From: a virus
DNA: 43,790 bases
IMG/VR virus record: IMGVR_UViG_3300033153_009841
Span: 1-43,790 of that record
Reading direction: 5' to 3' (one strand)
Part shown: one piece after another, positions 29,378-37,951 of the stretch
How positions within the stretch are numbered: the first letter of the stretch is position 1
How the letters are laid out: each line of letters begins with the position of its first letter
Notes under the pieces: generated by a model
Databases searched by the model: none
Seen by the model: the letters and a program-made list of their open reading frames with translations, nothing else
Told to the model about the DNA's origin: nothing
Position numbers and translations under genes: made by a program

Positions 29378-30235
29378 GATCTTCTGGCTCCTCGTTCTGT
29401 TGTTGAAACTCTTGCTACGTCTGGCCGCCAGCTCCCCGAGCTGGGCCAGTGTCTCGTCAAACGTCTGGATCCCGTCGATCAGCCCCAGGCCAACCGCCTC
29501 GCCGGCCAGGTAGATTTTCCCCTCGGCCACGGCCTTAACCGCTTCCATGGTCATTCCCCGGCCGCGTACGATCGTGGCCAGAAAGTCCGCCTGAAAACCG
29601 TCCACGATCTCCTGGAAGTACGCCTTGTGCTCGTCGGTGATTTCGGTCCCCAGCGCACCGGCCGACTTGAACTGGCCGGTGTCGATCGGGATCGCCTTCA
29701 CTTGGTGTGAGTCAAACCATCCCTTCCAGTCATAGAGCATCATCCGCGTACCGATCGACCCGATCCGGTCCATCCGCCCCGCGAAGATCTTCTCCGCCTG
29801 GCTGGCCACGTAGTAAGCGGCCGAGGCCCCCAGCCCTTCGAATTGCGCCCAAACCGTCTTCTGCCGCCGGGCCGCGAACACCGTGTCCGCCAGCTCGGCC
29901 AGGCCGTCCACCGACCCGCCCGGCGAATCCACTCGCAGCAGGATCGCGCCGACGTCGTCGTCATCAACCGCCGCCTCGACCGCAAGTTGGACTAGGTTCG
30001 TGGCCGAGGCGTTGAATAGCACCTGGAACATCCCGGCCCGCTTGGTCATCGGGCCGGTAATATCGATCACCGCCACGCCTCCGCTCTTCCACATCAAGAA
30101 CTCCGTCCCGATCCCCCGCGGCGCCCGCATGGCCTCGATACCGTGCGCCTGCAGCGCCTCTCGGAGGCGATCCGCGGCCAGCGGCTCGATCGCCCAGAAC
30201 GAATCCAGTGGAAAAGTCGCGGTGATCTCTGCCAT
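28865..30235 (-). CDS. S49-family head maturation protease with scaffold region
   Basis: A 456-residue lambda-C-like protein. The protease domain (about 50-285) shows VDSPGGSVDGLAELAD and the catalytic serine in GLGASAAYYVAS (Ser138), with an S49 Ser-Lys dyad expected. The C-terminal part (about 287-456) is charged and helical (ELQGRLEAKDKEIADAKAKA), the scaffold portion. The start chosen (30235) has AAGGA at about 9 nt; ATGs at 30241 and 30244 are alternatives overlapping the portal stop. Confidence 0.85.
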   Translation of the reverse strand: MAEITATFPLDSFWAIEPLAADRLREALQAHGIEAMRAPRGIGTEFLMWKSGGVAVIDITGPMTKRAGMFQVLFNASATNLVQLAVEAAVDDDDVGAILLRVDSPGGSVDGLAELADTVFAARRQKTVWAQFEGLGASAAYYVASQAEKIFAGRMDRIGSIGTRMMLYDWKGWFDSHQVKAIPIDTGQFKSAGALGTEITDEHKAYFQEIVDGFQADFLATIVRGRGMTMEAVKAVAEGKIYLAGEAVGLGLIDGIQTFDETLAQLGELAARRSKSFNNRTRSQKIMAKDNEAAVDAEVLEGAVGTLKVSGPQAATYEQLASAIPKADNDFVVSQLKNKATVEQARDAWTAELQGRLEAKDKEIADAKAKAASPGIKKALGTGGADPEAGGGEWDDPVAEFNQRMGKQMAAGKTRQQAIRSVAKGDRRLHEAMLRATNKPHRKVQELIGERFELQG

Positions 30236-30240
30236 GCCCA

Positions 30241-31863
30241 TCATTCCTTCTCTGCGTCCCCGCGACTCTGCGCGCGATCCTCTGTTTCCGGCATGATCGA
30301 CACCTGCACCCCGTCCGGGGTCGGCAGCGAGGCCACCTCCCGCCACGTCACGTCCAGCCCCGGGAACTCGGTATTCAGCTCCTGGGCCTTCACGTGCGCC
30401 TTGCGGATCAGCATCGCGTTGTCATCGCAGATCTCGTCGGACAGATCGCCCCAATCCATCCCGCGTTCGGCCGCCCGTCTCCGCTGGCTGGTCAGTGCGT
30501 TGCGGACCCGCAGCAGGTCCGCCGTAGCATCTTTCCAGGGGTCCACATACGGCCATGCACTTGGCTGGAACCGGTGCCCGAATATCTTGATGCCGTCTTT
30601 CGCCGCCGCGTTGCGCAGCGCGCTATCCCGGGCCATCCACTGCCGGACCTTCCAGTGGTATGTGGGCCGGTGAAACCGCGTGGCCAGCCACTTCTGATTC
30701 CGCCTGAAACCCAGCCGGGCCTGGTCGACCGCGCCCCGCCAGCCCGAGAAGTTCGTCTCCTTGGCGTCCAGCAGCACCATCACCAGCGGCATCCCCAGGT
30801 TGCAGCCGATCAACTGCAAGATCCACCTCGCAAACGGCACGAACTCCGGATTGGGCACGTTCGGCGAGAACCCCTGCAGCTCCTCGTCCGGATCGCCGAA
30901 GACCTGCAGCCCCGGCCCAATACCTTCGAGCGGCCACGTGCTACCGTCGCTCCGCGTCTGGGTCGTCCGCTCGCCCTGCTGCTCGGGCTCCTGGCCGGTC
31001 CCCTGCCAGCTCGGCCCCCGCTTGCGGAAGATCGCGAACGCCGAGCAGACCTGCGCCTGAACCAGCTTCGCGAAGATCACGTCGTCGATGATCGTGCTGG
31101 CCGTGAACATGGGGGCCAGCGCCGTGATCCCCCGGGTCTGAGTCGCCCGCCGCGGATCGTAGACGTGAAACACCTGTTTCTCGCCGTCCTCGCCGTAGGC
31201 CGGGATCTTCTCCACCTGCCCCACGCGGGACACCGTCTGCATGGGGCTGATATCATCCCTGGTGAACCAATACTCCTGGCGCTTGCGCTGCTGGTCGATC
31301 TTGACCCCGTGGATCACCGCGCTGCCGTCGGCGCGTTTCAGCTTGGCGTTGGTCGGTGTCCGTAGCCGGTGTGCCTCGACCAATTGCAGCGCCCCGGAGT
31401 CCCGCCCGGAGTCCCGGATCGGCAACGGCAGGATGTCGCCGGCCACGAAGCAGCTCCGCAGCACGATCTGTTCCATTTCCCAGAAGGTCAAGTCGCCGGC
31501 CACGTCGCACTGCTCGGCGTCCTCGGTCCAGTCGGTCCAGCGGGCAGCCAGATCCTTGTCCAGCTTCTCGTCCCCGGTCCGCACGTCCAACTTGAAGCCG
31601 TCCTGGATCGTATTCTGAACCGCCCGGGTGATCGTCTGGCCGATCGCCAGATCGTTCCGATCCAAATCCCGGGCATACTCCATCAGCTTCAGATACTGGG
31701 CCTCCGAGCGATAATGAAAATCCGCGCCGGACCCGGACGCGGAAACCCCGCTCCGCCGGCGCGTGAACCGCCCGGTCTTCGCGGCGTCGTAATCCGCCCG
31801 CAGGCCCGAGTACCACTCGGCCATCGTGGGTTGGTCGGAGTTGCGTCGCCGGGGTTGGACCAT
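30241..31863 (-). CDS. Portal protein (lambda B-like)
   Basis: A 540-residue portal. Motifs in order: ARDLDRNDLAIGQTITRAVQ (about 64-83), VYDPRRATQTRGITALAPMF (the conserved 'R-x-x-Q-x-RG' segment) and NLGMPLVMVLLDAKETNFSG typical of the lambda-B family. It forms the dodecameric DNA gate at the head vertex. The last 12 residues (DRAQSRGDAEKE) are encoded by a CTCTGCG-type short tandem repeat and look like an addition to the normal C-terminus. The start lacks a ribosome site. Confidence 0.9.
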   Translation of the reverse strand: MVQPRRRNSDQPTMAEWYSGLRADYDAAKTGRFTRRRSGVSASGSGADFHYRSEAQYLKLMEYARDLDRNDLAIGQTITRAVQNTIQDGFKLDVRTGDEKLDKDLAARWTDWTEDAEQCDVAGDLTFWEMEQIVLRSCFVAGDILPLPIRDSGRDSGALQLVEAHRLRTPTNAKLKRADGSAVIHGVKIDQQRKRQEYWFTRDDISPMQTVSRVGQVEKIPAYGEDGEKQVFHVYDPRRATQTRGITALAPMFTASTIIDDVIFAKLVQAQVCSAFAIFRKRGPSWQGTGQEPEQQGERTTQTRSDGSTWPLEGIGPGLQVFGDPDEELQGFSPNVPNPEFVPFARWILQLIGCNLGMPLVMVLLDAKETNFSGWRGAVDQARLGFRRNQKWLATRFHRPTYHWKVRQWMARDSALRNAAAKDGIKIFGHRFQPSAWPYVDPWKDATADLLRVRNALTSQRRRAAERGMDWGDLSDEICDDNAMLIRKAHVKAQELNTEFPGLDVTWREVASLPTPDGVQVSIMPETEDRAQSRGDAEKE

Positions 31864-31867
31864 GGAC

Positions 31868-31902
31868 AGGGGGAGGGATTAGGGATTGGGGATTAGGGGC
31901 TA
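31868..31902. repeat. GGGATTAGGGATTGGGG short tandem repeat
   Basis: Tandem repeat in the short gap upstream of the portal gene and at the end of the 31900 gene. Same family as 25442-25480 and 32550-32582. Confidence 0.7.
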
Positions 31903-32256
31903 TGAAAACTCGCGTACTGAAAACGAATGCCCGTCGTCGTCCAGGCAGTGCTCAGACTTGAACGCGGCCATAGCCTCTGCGTGTTTCTTGCCGTCCTTCT
32001 TCCGGTCTACCATCCGCTTGAAATCCTCCAAGCTGCACGCCTTTCCATGCTGGTCGCGTATCTCCACCCCGGGCTGTGCCAGCACCTCCAACCATCGCCC
32101 GTAACTGGCAATACGTTTGCCGTCCCACGACTCACCCGCGGGCACCGCTTGAAATGTAAACGTCCAGCCCGCCGAGGATTTGCCGATATGCAGCCTGTCA
32201 TCGGTTCGCCCGCAATGGGGGCAACGGTTGCACGTCGCGTAGTAGTTTGTTCCCAT
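31900..32256 (-). CDS. Zinc-finger-like small protein
   Basis: A 118-residue protein starting MGTNYYATCNRCPHCGRTD, with CNRC and CPHC forming a close zinc knuckle. The remaining sequence (GWTFTFQAVPAGESWDGKRI) is beta-rich. The ATG overlaps the upstream stop by one codon. The DNA context is between the portal gene and a small head gene. Function unknown. Confidence 0.6.
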   Translation of the reverse strand: MGTNYYATCNRCPHCGRTDDRLHIGKSSAGWTFTFQAVPAGESWDGKRIASYGRWLEVLAQPGVEIRDQHGKACSLEDFKRMVDRKKDGKKHAEAMAAFKSEHCLDDDGHSFSVREFS

Positions 32257-32549
32257 CAGTCTCGGAAGTCTTCCAAGCTCGTGTGCCGCACTCCGCCGGC
32301 GGTCTGCCGGAGGGATCGCCACCTGGTGGCCTCGCTGATCTGCTGCCGGAGCGATTCCGGGTCGGTGTGCAACTCGAACCCACCGCGGCCGCCCTGCACC
32401 GACACCTTGGGGATCACGCGCAGCAGCATCCGACAGGCCGTGACGAACGCGGCCGCCTTCGCCACCGAGTCGTCCTCGGCATAGGAAGCGTTGTCGTCGT
32501 ACTCGGCCTGGATCTCGGCCAGCGTGCTGGAGCTGGAGAGGGTCGACAA
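32256..32549 (-). CDS. Small helical protein, gpW-like position
   Basis: A 97-residue protein with a possible TTG start (MSTLSSSSTLAEIQ); no ribosome site is visible, so the start is uncertain. The N-terminal 40 residues are helical (EIQAEYDDNASYAEDDSVAK). Its position next to the portal gene fits a small head-tail joining protein such as gpW. Confidence moderate. Confidence 0.5.
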   Translation of the reverse strand: MSTLSSSSTLAEIQAEYDDNASYAEDDSVAKAAAFVTACRMLLRVIPKVSVQGGRGGFELHTDPESLRQQISEATRWRSLRQTAGGVRHTSLEDFRD

Positions 32550-32810
32550 AGGGATCGGGGGCTAGGGATTAGGGGCAAGGCTCGCTGAAGACCCCAGCCT
32601 AAAAGGCCCGCCGGCCAATTTGCACGCCAGAACGGCGCGTACGCAGAATACGGGCCCGGAAAGTCCGTACGGGGAGGGGGGGAGGGGGGATTGATGATTG
32701 ATGAATGATGAATGATGAATGAAGAGGGGAGATTTGTCCGATTCCAGAGTCACGGGGAGACGGAAGAGGATCTACCACAGAGGACACGGAGGAGCACGGA
32801 GGAAAGAAGA
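32550..32810. other. Repeat-rich non-coding gap
   Basis: No convincing gene. It holds a GGGATTAGG tract (32550-32582), a GATTGAT heptamer run (32688-32723) and an AGAGGACACGGAGG-type tract (32770-32805). The accumulation of three families marks a boundary between the head genes and the cargo region. Confidence 0.7.
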
Positions 32811-33272
32811 TCAGGAGCCAGGGGCCGAAGTCCGCGGCCGTGGCGGAAATGTTGTACCGTCTGCCCGGGTAATGGCGCCCTCCAGTATCGGCCAGATGTC
32901 ATCCTCGGCATTCAGGCCCTCGTCAAGCAACCTCACGTGGGCCGCCCTGGATGCCGCCAGTAGGTCATCGGCCGCCGCGGCCCGTTCGCACAGTGCTTTC
33001 ACCGGGAACATGCGGCCGTCGGCGCAATTGCCGCATAGGGCAAACTGGATTCGGGCAGCAAACGACGCGCAGGTCTCGGTGAGGATGCCGCACTTGCTGC
33101 ACACCCAGTATTCCGTCGCGTCGGCCGGCTCGCTCCCGTCGGCGGCCGCTTTCCGCGCTGCAGTATCGACAATCAGGGACGCCAACCGCAACCCCATCGT
33201 GGCGATGCTGTTCGCCAGGATGTCGGCCACGCCCTTTTCCGCCGGGGGCAATTCTTCACACGGCTCACACAT
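32811..33272 (-). CDS. Cysteine-rich protein, zinc-binding
   Basis: A 153-residue protein with AAGGAG upstream of its ATG. It has two Cys at the N-terminus (MCEPCEELP) and a CSKCG...CGNC pair (about residues 58-82), which could bind zinc. The rest is helical. It is the first gene of the cargo region upstream of the small head genes. Its C-terminus may have been altered by the adjacent repeat. Confidence 0.6.
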   Translation of the reverse strand: MCEPCEELPPAEKGVADILANSIATMGLRLASLIVDTAARKAAADGSEPADATEYWVCSKCGILTETCASFAARIQFALCGNCADGRMFPVKALCERAAAADDLLAASRAAHVRLLDEGLNAEDDIWPILEGAITRADGTTFPPRPRTSAPGS

Positions 33273-33286
33273 TCTCTTTCTCCTTC

Positions 33287-33319
33287 ACTTCATCAATCAT
33301 CAATCATCAATCATCATTC
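33287..33319. repeat. GATTGAT heptamer repeat, copy 5 (inverted)
   Basis: About four copies of the heptamer in reverse orientation (ATCATCA) between the cysteine-rich gene and the radical-SAM gene. Copy 4 lies at 32688-32723. Confidence 0.85.
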
Positions 33320-33321
33320 CG

Positions 33322-34107
33322 TCAAACGTCCATCCCCGCCGCCTCCGCCTCCCGCAGCCCCAGCGCCCGCTTATAGGATTCCTTCCAGCGGACCTTGGGC
33401 TGGTCTTTCAGTGCCGCGTAGATCTCCCGGACCCGCTGGTCGGTCTGCCCGGCCTCGATCGCGGCGATCGGCGCCTCCGAGGTCCCGGTCACGCACCGCT
33501 GCCGGACCCGGTTCATTTTACCGATCCAGATCGTGTCGGTGACCCACGGCTCGACGGTGCAAAACAGGTCCGCGGCCCCATCGGCCTCCAGTAACGGCTC
33601 GCAACTCACACTGGTTGACCAGCCGCACTTGCACGCGCTCTGCAGCGCCATGAGCCGTTCTTCGACTGTAGGGGCACCCGGTTCCCAGTAGCCCAGGATC
33701 CTATCGTCCAGCGCCCCGATCGTGAACCGAAACAGAACCTGCTGGCGGAACTCCCGCAGCCGATCGGTGATCTCCAGGATGCACTCCCAGTGAGGTTTGC
33801 TGACCACCAGCACGCGGTTGCCGGCCTCCAGCAGGTTCCGTAGCACCGTCATACACGGCTCCAGTACGGCCGGCGTGATATCGTGGGTGGTCGGGAACAT
33901 CACGGTCCCGCCGACCTTCCGCCGCCGCTTCCGCACGTCCGACGGCCGGACCCGCATCCGCGGCCAGTCCTCGCCCTTCATCCGCCCGAACCGCTCCACG
34001 GCGTTGTAGCGAGCGTAGCAATACCGGCAGTCGTGCTCGCAGCCAGAGACGCAGTTGACCGACTCGACCGACCACTCCTTTGTTCCGCTGATCGTTTTTG
34101 TAGCCAC
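33322..34107 (-). CDS. Radical SAM-like protein (phage, SPL/Gp37-Gp68-like)
   Basis: A 261-residue protein with a GTG start and GGGG upstream. The CX3CX2C iron-sulfur motif is Cys23-x3-Cys27-x2-Cys30 in CEHDCRYCYAR, with an extra Cys19. TTHDITPAVLEPCM and LVVSKPHWECIL are typical of the spore-photoproduct-lyase-like phage radical-SAM group. In phages such proteins are associated with DNA base modification or repair. Substrate unknown. It lies with ASCH, ParB-like and ABC-acetyltransferase genes. Confidence 0.8.
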   Translation of the reverse strand: MATKTISGTKEWSVESVNCVSGCEHDCRYCYARYNAVERFGRMKGEDWPRMRVRPSDVRKRRRKVGGTVMFPTTHDITPAVLEPCMTVLRNLLEAGNRVLVVSKPHWECILEITDRLREFRQQVLFRFTIGALDDRILGYWEPGAPTVEERLMALQSACKCGWSTSVSCEPLLEADGAADLFCTVEPWVTDTIWIGKMNRVRQRCVTGTSEAPIAAIEAGQTDQRVREIYAALKDQPKVRWKESYKRALGLREAEAAGMDV

Positions 34108-34126
34108 GGTAATCCCCGCTGCGGAT

Positions 34127-34149
34127 TGATGAATGATGAATGATGATTA
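34127..34149. repeat. GATTGAT heptamer repeat, copy 6
   Basis: Three heptamer copies at the junction of the radical-SAM gene and the 34147-34461 gene, overlapping the 3' end of the latter. Confidence 0.8.
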
Positions 34150-34461
34150 GTCGATCGGCGGGCGGCCACTACCTGGCGGCGCCAGGGCTAGTCGCCAACC
34201 TCCATGGAATCCAATCTGGGCTGGCGTTTGCTTGACAAGAAAGGTATCGTACTCGCCGCCTTCCGTGGCGACAACGACCTTAGTCCGCTCCGGGATCTCT
34301 TTTACCCTCAGCGGCGGGTCTGCCGGCAGCATTGGCAGCCGCCTGGCGACTACGATCGCATCGGGATCACAGTGTACCTCCAGCCCGCTTTTCCAGTTGT
34401 GCAAAAGGAGCATCTTGCGTTTCGGCACCGCTTCACCTGGCCGAGTTGCTTCCGTTCCCAT
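34147..34461 (-). CDS. Small hypothetical protein in the modification cassette
   Basis: A 104-residue protein starting MGTEATRPGEAVPKRK, with GGAGG upstream. The middle is helical and charged (NWKSGLEVHCDPDAIVVARR) and the C-terminal part is beta-rich (RTKVVVATEGGEYDTFLVK). Its neighbours are radical-SAM and ASCH-like genes. Family unknown. Confidence 0.55.
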   Translation of the reverse strand: MGTEATRPGEAVPKRKMLLLHNWKSGLEVHCDPDAIVVARRLPMLPADPPLRVKEIPERTKVVVATEGGEYDTFLVKQTPAQIGFHGGWRLALAPPGSGRPPID

Positions 34462-34546
34462 CGCGCCGCCCTCCTCATTCTGGATTTCCTCTGTGCCCCT
34501 CCGCGACCTCCGCGGTAGATCCTCTTCTTCCTTCCCACTTCTGCAT

Positions 34547-34572
34547 TCATCAATCATCATTCATCAATCATC
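34547..34572. repeat. GATTGAT heptamer repeat, copy 7 (inverted)
   Basis: Four heptamer units in reverse orientation. This copy overlaps the last codons of the ASCH-like gene and the short gap before the next gene. Confidence 0.8.
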
Positions 34573-34995
34573 CTTCCCCGCGTATTCCCAAAGCCCCAGC
34601 CGGCCCTTGCACGGCACCGGGCGGGCCCACCTCCGCGCGCCCCGCAGAATCCAGCACCACGGCCCGCTGGCCAGCGGATCCTCGGCCAGCCCGTAGGGGT
34701 CCTCGTCGCCGAACTCCGCCCCCAGCGTCCGCTGCTTTGCGCCCGGCGAAGGGTACCGGACCACGTCGATCAGCTCGACCACCCCCAGCACCACGCCCCT
34801 GGGGCAATCCTCGACGGCCTGGGGCAACTCCCAGCCGGCCGCCCGCAGCGAGTCCTCGCCGGCCGGGTCGATCGACAGCCCCGCGTGGATCACCAGCCAG
34901 CCCCGGTACTTCGTCGACCAGGTCCGGTTCTCCACGGCCTTGACCCCCGCCATGATCGCGGAGGCCCAGGGCTGGTGGATCGTGAGGGCCTTCAT
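34564..34995 (-). CDS. ASCH-domain-like protein
   Basis: A 143-residue protein starting MKALTIHQPWASAIMAG. The core pattern (KALTIHQPWASAIMAGVKAV, then a GVVLGVVELIDVVRYPS segment) matches the ASCH fold, a beta-barrel RNA/base-binding domain related to EVE/PUA. ASCH proteins are found in phage modification and translation-related contexts. Its role here may be recognising a modified base or a nucleotide. It is in the cassette with radical-SAM and ParB-like genes. Confidence 0.7.
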   Translation of the reverse strand: MKALTIHQPWASAIMAGVKAVENRTWSTKYRGWLVIHAGLSIDPAGEDSLRAAGWELPQAVEDCPRGVVLGVVELIDVVRYPSPGAKQRTLGAEFGDEDPYGLAEDPLASGPWCWILRGARRWARPVPCKGRLGLWEYAGKDD

Positions 34996-35012
34996 GGGGG
35001 AGCCTCTACGGA

Positions 35013-35034
35013 ATGATGATTGATGATTGAGGAA
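35013..35034. repeat. GATTGAT heptamer repeat, copy 8
   Basis: Three heptamer units just upstream of the ASCH-like gene start. Confidence 0.75.
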
Positions 35035-35049
35035 TGCAGAACCCCTGGC

Positions 35050-35292
35050 CTATACTCGCCCGTGCCGGGCTGCCCATTGGGCGGTTTCTCCGCTGGTCAA
35101 CTCGCGTGCGGTCTTGCCCAATATGTCCGCACGGCTGACCGCCACGCATTCGACCAGGTCGCCTCGACAGAACCAATAGCGCCGGGCCCCTTTGACCTCC
35201 GGGTGTTCGCGAAGGTATCCACGCAAGGCCGTCACGCGGGTAAACAACATCGGCTCTTGGCCGTCGGGTTGCTCGACTTGAAAGTATTTCAT
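35050..35292 (-). CDS. Small hypothetical protein
   Basis: An 80-residue protein starting MKYFQVEQPDGQE, overlapping the upstream mini-gene by 4 nt. It is mixed alpha/beta (LFTRVTALRGYLREHPEVKG; YWFCRGDLVECVAVSRADIL). Part of the cargo region. Function unknown. Confidence 0.55.
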   Translation of the reverse strand: MKYFQVEQPDGQEPMLFTRVTALRGYLREHPEVKGARRYWFCRGDLVECVAVSRADILGKTARELTSGETAQWAARHGRV

Positions 35293-35426
35293 GCGGAGGC
35301 CCCCGATTCTTCTTCCTCGCCGACCTCCCCGTCGGTCGGAAACAGGTCCATCTGCCCGCTCAGGCAGTCCAGTCCGGCGAACAAGACCCGCTGCCGATCG
35401 GCGGCCCCGTCGTCGCAGTCGCTCAC
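35289..35426 (-). CDS. Mini-gene with acidic tail
   Basis: A 45-residue frame with a GTG start (MSDCDDGAADRQ) and an acidic end. It overlaps the start of the next gene by 4 nt, the classical coupled arrangement. The middle motif FAGLDCLSGQMDLFP looks protein-like. The ribosome site is weak. Confidence 0.45.
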   Translation of the reverse strand: MSDCDDGAADRQRVLFAGLDCLSGQMDLFPTDGEVGEEEESGASA

Positions 35427-35442
35427 TGTAAACCGTTCCGTG

Positions 35443-35907
35443 TTAGAACTCCAGTCCAGGTATGCCGGATTCGGCCGCCGCGTTATGGGCCAGCTCCCAC
35501 TCCACCCGGTCCATGGCCCGCCGCATCATCTCCTCGCGAGAGGGCATCCGGTCGTATTGCGAAAACAAGAAGTCCCAGAGCCGCTCGGTGCCGTCGTCGG
35601 TCTGGTATTCGGGAAAGGCCGTGGCGATCTGCTGGCCGATCTCGTCGTAACCGGGCACACAGGTATGGTCCTGGCCGCGGGCCAACTGCCGGCCGAAGCG
35701 GGCGCAAAACCCGTGGCGCCAGAACGGCCAGCAGCCCGGCTGGCTGGCGGTGTGCATCATCCAGGCCATCTCCCGGACCTCGTTCGGCCGCCGCCGCTTC
35801 CCCCGCTCGTTTTCCTTGACCTCCCAGTAGGCCGCCTGCACGTCGGCAAACCGCAGCCCCCGCTCTTGTGCCTCGCGCCGGATCGGATATAAAGGGTCTT
35901 TAGACAT
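35443..35907 (-). CDS. Hypothetical protein of the cargo region
   Basis: A 154-residue protein starting MSKDPLYPIRREAQ with GGGAGGTCACC upstream. A helical, charged protein with PNEVREMAWMMHTASQPGC and late PSREEMMRRAMDRVEWELA. No clear catalytic motif. Function unknown. Confidence 0.6.
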   Translation of the reverse strand: MSKDPLYPIRREAQERGLRFADVQAAYWEVKENERGKRRRPNEVREMAWMMHTASQPGCWPFWRHGFCARFGRQLARGQDHTCVPGYDEIGQQIATAFPEYQTDDGTERLWDFLFSQYDRMPSREEMMRRAMDRVEWELAHNAAAESGIPGLEF

Positions 35908-35986
35908 GGTGACCTCCCGTTCAGGTTGCCGCGTTCAGGCCCGGCCGGCGGCTGTAACCGCCGGCCGGTCCGCTTTGGATCTTGGT

Positions 35987-36271
35987 TCAGTCGCTTTCGT
36001 AATCGGTGGGCGTGGAGACTTCAGCAAGCTCTTCGCACCCGCGGAGCGTCTGTGGCCGGAACATGTCCGGGTCCGGATTCTTCTCCGCCAAAGCCACTTC
36101 TCTTTGGGCGGCGAGCACGATCATTTGCGCGTTGCTAAGCAGAGCTGCGGCGGCTCCCACGCGGGTGCGGTGTTGCTTTGGCGCTCCGCCAAACCAAAGT
36201 GGATGGGACCACCAGCCATCTGCGTGGCGGAAGACCCGTGTCTGACCGTTGAGTCCTAGCGTGAACGACAT
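35987..36271 (-). CDS. Small hypothetical protein
   Basis: A 94-residue protein starting MSFTLGLNGQTRVFRH with GGGAGAAG upstream. This start is preferred over one 25 codons earlier. Trp/His-rich N-terminal part (ADGWWSHPLWFGG) and a helical C-terminus. Function unknown. Confidence 0.55.
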   Translation of the reverse strand: MSFTLGLNGQTRVFRHADGWWSHPLWFGGAPKQHRTRVGAAAALLSNAQMIVLAAQREVALAEKNPDPDMFRPQTLRGCEELAEVSTPTDYESD

Positions 36272-36550
36272 TTCGACTTCTCCCGTTCTGAAGGAAACGT
36301 TTTGGAAGGGACTGTAACCCCGATCGACTACTTGTATTATCGACATCCGTTTGGGCGGTACAAGGACATTCTGCCGGCGGGAGGCGGATTAGGCCCGTAG
36401 TCCTTGGGAGGGTAGGACTTCCGTCTCCAAAATATCCGCCGAATTAGCCTGGAGTCGAGAGCCGAGAGTCGAGAGCCGCGCATGATCCGCAACGGAACCC
36501 CTTGGGAGGGTAGGACTTCGGGCTTCCTCTCGGAATTCCGCATTCTGCAT
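36272..36550. other. Non-coding gap with short repeats
   Basis: No convincing gene. It has two copies of CTTGGGAGGGTAGGACTTC (about 36403-36421 and 36501-36519), a GAGTCGAGAGCCGAGAG tract (36453-36480) and an ATTCTGCATTCATGATTCTGC tract (36538-36568). These look like two further short-tandem-repeat families plus a direct repeat. Confidence 0.65.
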
Positions 36551-37951
36551 TCATGATTCTGCATTTTCCGTCGGGTAGAACGCGATCTGTCGGCCGCCCG
36601 CCCCGCCGCGTCCCTGCCGGGTGATTAGCCCCCGCTCGACCAGCCCCCCGAGCTGCGTCCGGGCCGCGCTGGTGGAGAGGCCCGTCATGCGCGACACGAG
36701 CGAGACCGTGGCACCCGGCCAGCGCGCGACCACCTGCTCGACCGGCATCCGCGGCGCCGCCGAACCGAAGGCCGCCGAGCGGGCGTCTATAAACCTCCGC
36801 GCGTCCGCCGGCGCCGCCGCGGGGCCCACGTACTGGAAGCCGCCGGTGATCCGGCCGACAGAGCTGATGTGCTGAAGTTTGCCCAGCCCCTTGCCCGATT
36901 TCCGCAGTGCCGCGGCATAGAGGCCGGTTGTGCCGGTCGGGCCCGCTATCCCCACCCGCAACGTCTTCCAGTCCGGCGATCGCATCCGGTAGGCGATCAT
37001 GGCCGGGTGACCCGTGGTCGAGAAAGCCCGCCCGCCGGCACCCCGCCAGATCGATCCGCAAAACGCGCTTAAGCGATTGCCGATCCCCAGTCCCTGGTAG
37101 TCGGGCAGGACCACCGTGCGGTGCTCGCGCATATCGCCCGCGCGACAGTGCTTCGTCACGCGGTTCAGCCACGCCGAAAAGGCCACCGGAGAATCGCCCC
37201 AGAACGCGGCAAAGCACTTCGCCCCCACCAGGATGTTTCCGCTCAGATAGTGATGCCGCCGAAACAGAACCCAGGCTGAACGGTGGACCGGAGCGATCTC
37301 GATTTCGATTCTCGGTCGCCGAAGCCGCACCCTTGCCAGCCGCCCACTGGCCATGTCCAACACCCAATCCGCCTCCAGCCAGTTTACGATATCATAGTGG
37401 CAGGACACGGCCACGAACTTTCGGGCCAGTTTCCCCTTGCGGATCGCCTTGCTGACCGCCGCCGAGCCCACCTTGGCCACCGTGCGATCGACCACGCTGG
37501 TGAACTCGTCGTAGACCACGATCGGCTCCTCGCCCAACAGCGCCCGGGCCAAATCGCAACGGAACTGCTCGCCGTTGCTCAACACCGCGTAGGGCTTGAC
37601 CCAGCTCGGCGGCGAACTGAACCCCACCGCCGTCAAGGCGTGCGTGATCCGCTTGATGGGCAGATCCCCAAACCCGTCCACTACGGCCTTCTTATTGTCC
37701 CACCGGGCGCCGGAGTAGACTGCGCTACCAAACGCCTTCCGGGCGATGGTGGTTTTGCCGCTGCCCGAGGGCCCCACGATCGCGCCGATCTGCCAGTCCT
37801 CGGCAGCGTCCCCTTCATCCACCGCCGGAACCTCGACCGTGAACCGCTCTTGCAGCTTCTCTTCCAGCGGCACGTCGAACATCCCGGCGAGCTGGTCGAC
37901 GTGGAACGATCGCCGTACCGGGCAGGACACTACAGCGTCAATAGTCGGCAT
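36551..37951 (-). CDS. ABC-ATPase fused to acetyltransferase and winged helix (COG2401-like)
   Basis: A 466-residue fusion. The ABC ATPase part (about 40-210) has Walker A GPSGSGKTT (60-68), signature LSNGEQ (124-129), Walker B IVVYDEF (144-150) and switch His185. The GNAT-like part (about 215-360) has FRRHHYLSGNI and DYQGLGIGNRLSAF. The C-terminal winged helix (about 405-455) contains VSRMTGLSTSAARTQLGGLV. ABC-GNAT fusions (COG2401) are known from phages and archaea. The GNAT part shows weak resemblance to Mom-type DNA modification enzymes. The ATG has AGGAGG upstream and overlaps the end of the ParB-like gene. Confidence 0.75.
   Translation of the reverse strand: MPTIDAVVSCPVRRSFHVDQLAGMFDVPLEEKLQERFTVEVPAVDEGDAAEDWQIGAIVGPSGSGKTTIARKAFGSAVYSGARWDNKKAVVDGFGDLPIKRITHALTAVGFSSPPSWVKPYAVLSNGEQFRCDLARALLGEEPIVVYDEFTSVVDRTVAKVGSAAVSKAIRKGKLARKFVAVSCHYDIVNWLEADWVLDMASGRLARVRLRRPRIEIEIAPVHRSAWVLFRRHHYLSGNILVGAKCFAAFWGDSPVAFSAWLNRVTKHCRAGDMREHRTVVLPDYQGLGIGNRLSAFCGSIWRGAGGRAFSTTGHPAMIAYRMRSPDWKTLRVGIAGPTGTTGLYAAALRKSGKGLGKLQHISSVGRITGGFQYVGPAAAPADARRFIDARSAAFGSAAPRMPVEQVVARWPGATVSLVSRMTGLSTSAARTQLGGLVERGLITRQGRGGAGGRQIAFYPTENAES

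Noticed and set aside
32562-32787. Two small minus-strand frames with IHHSSFINHQSS-like sequence
   Set aside because: They consist mostly of the GATTGAT repeat translated and carry no other support.
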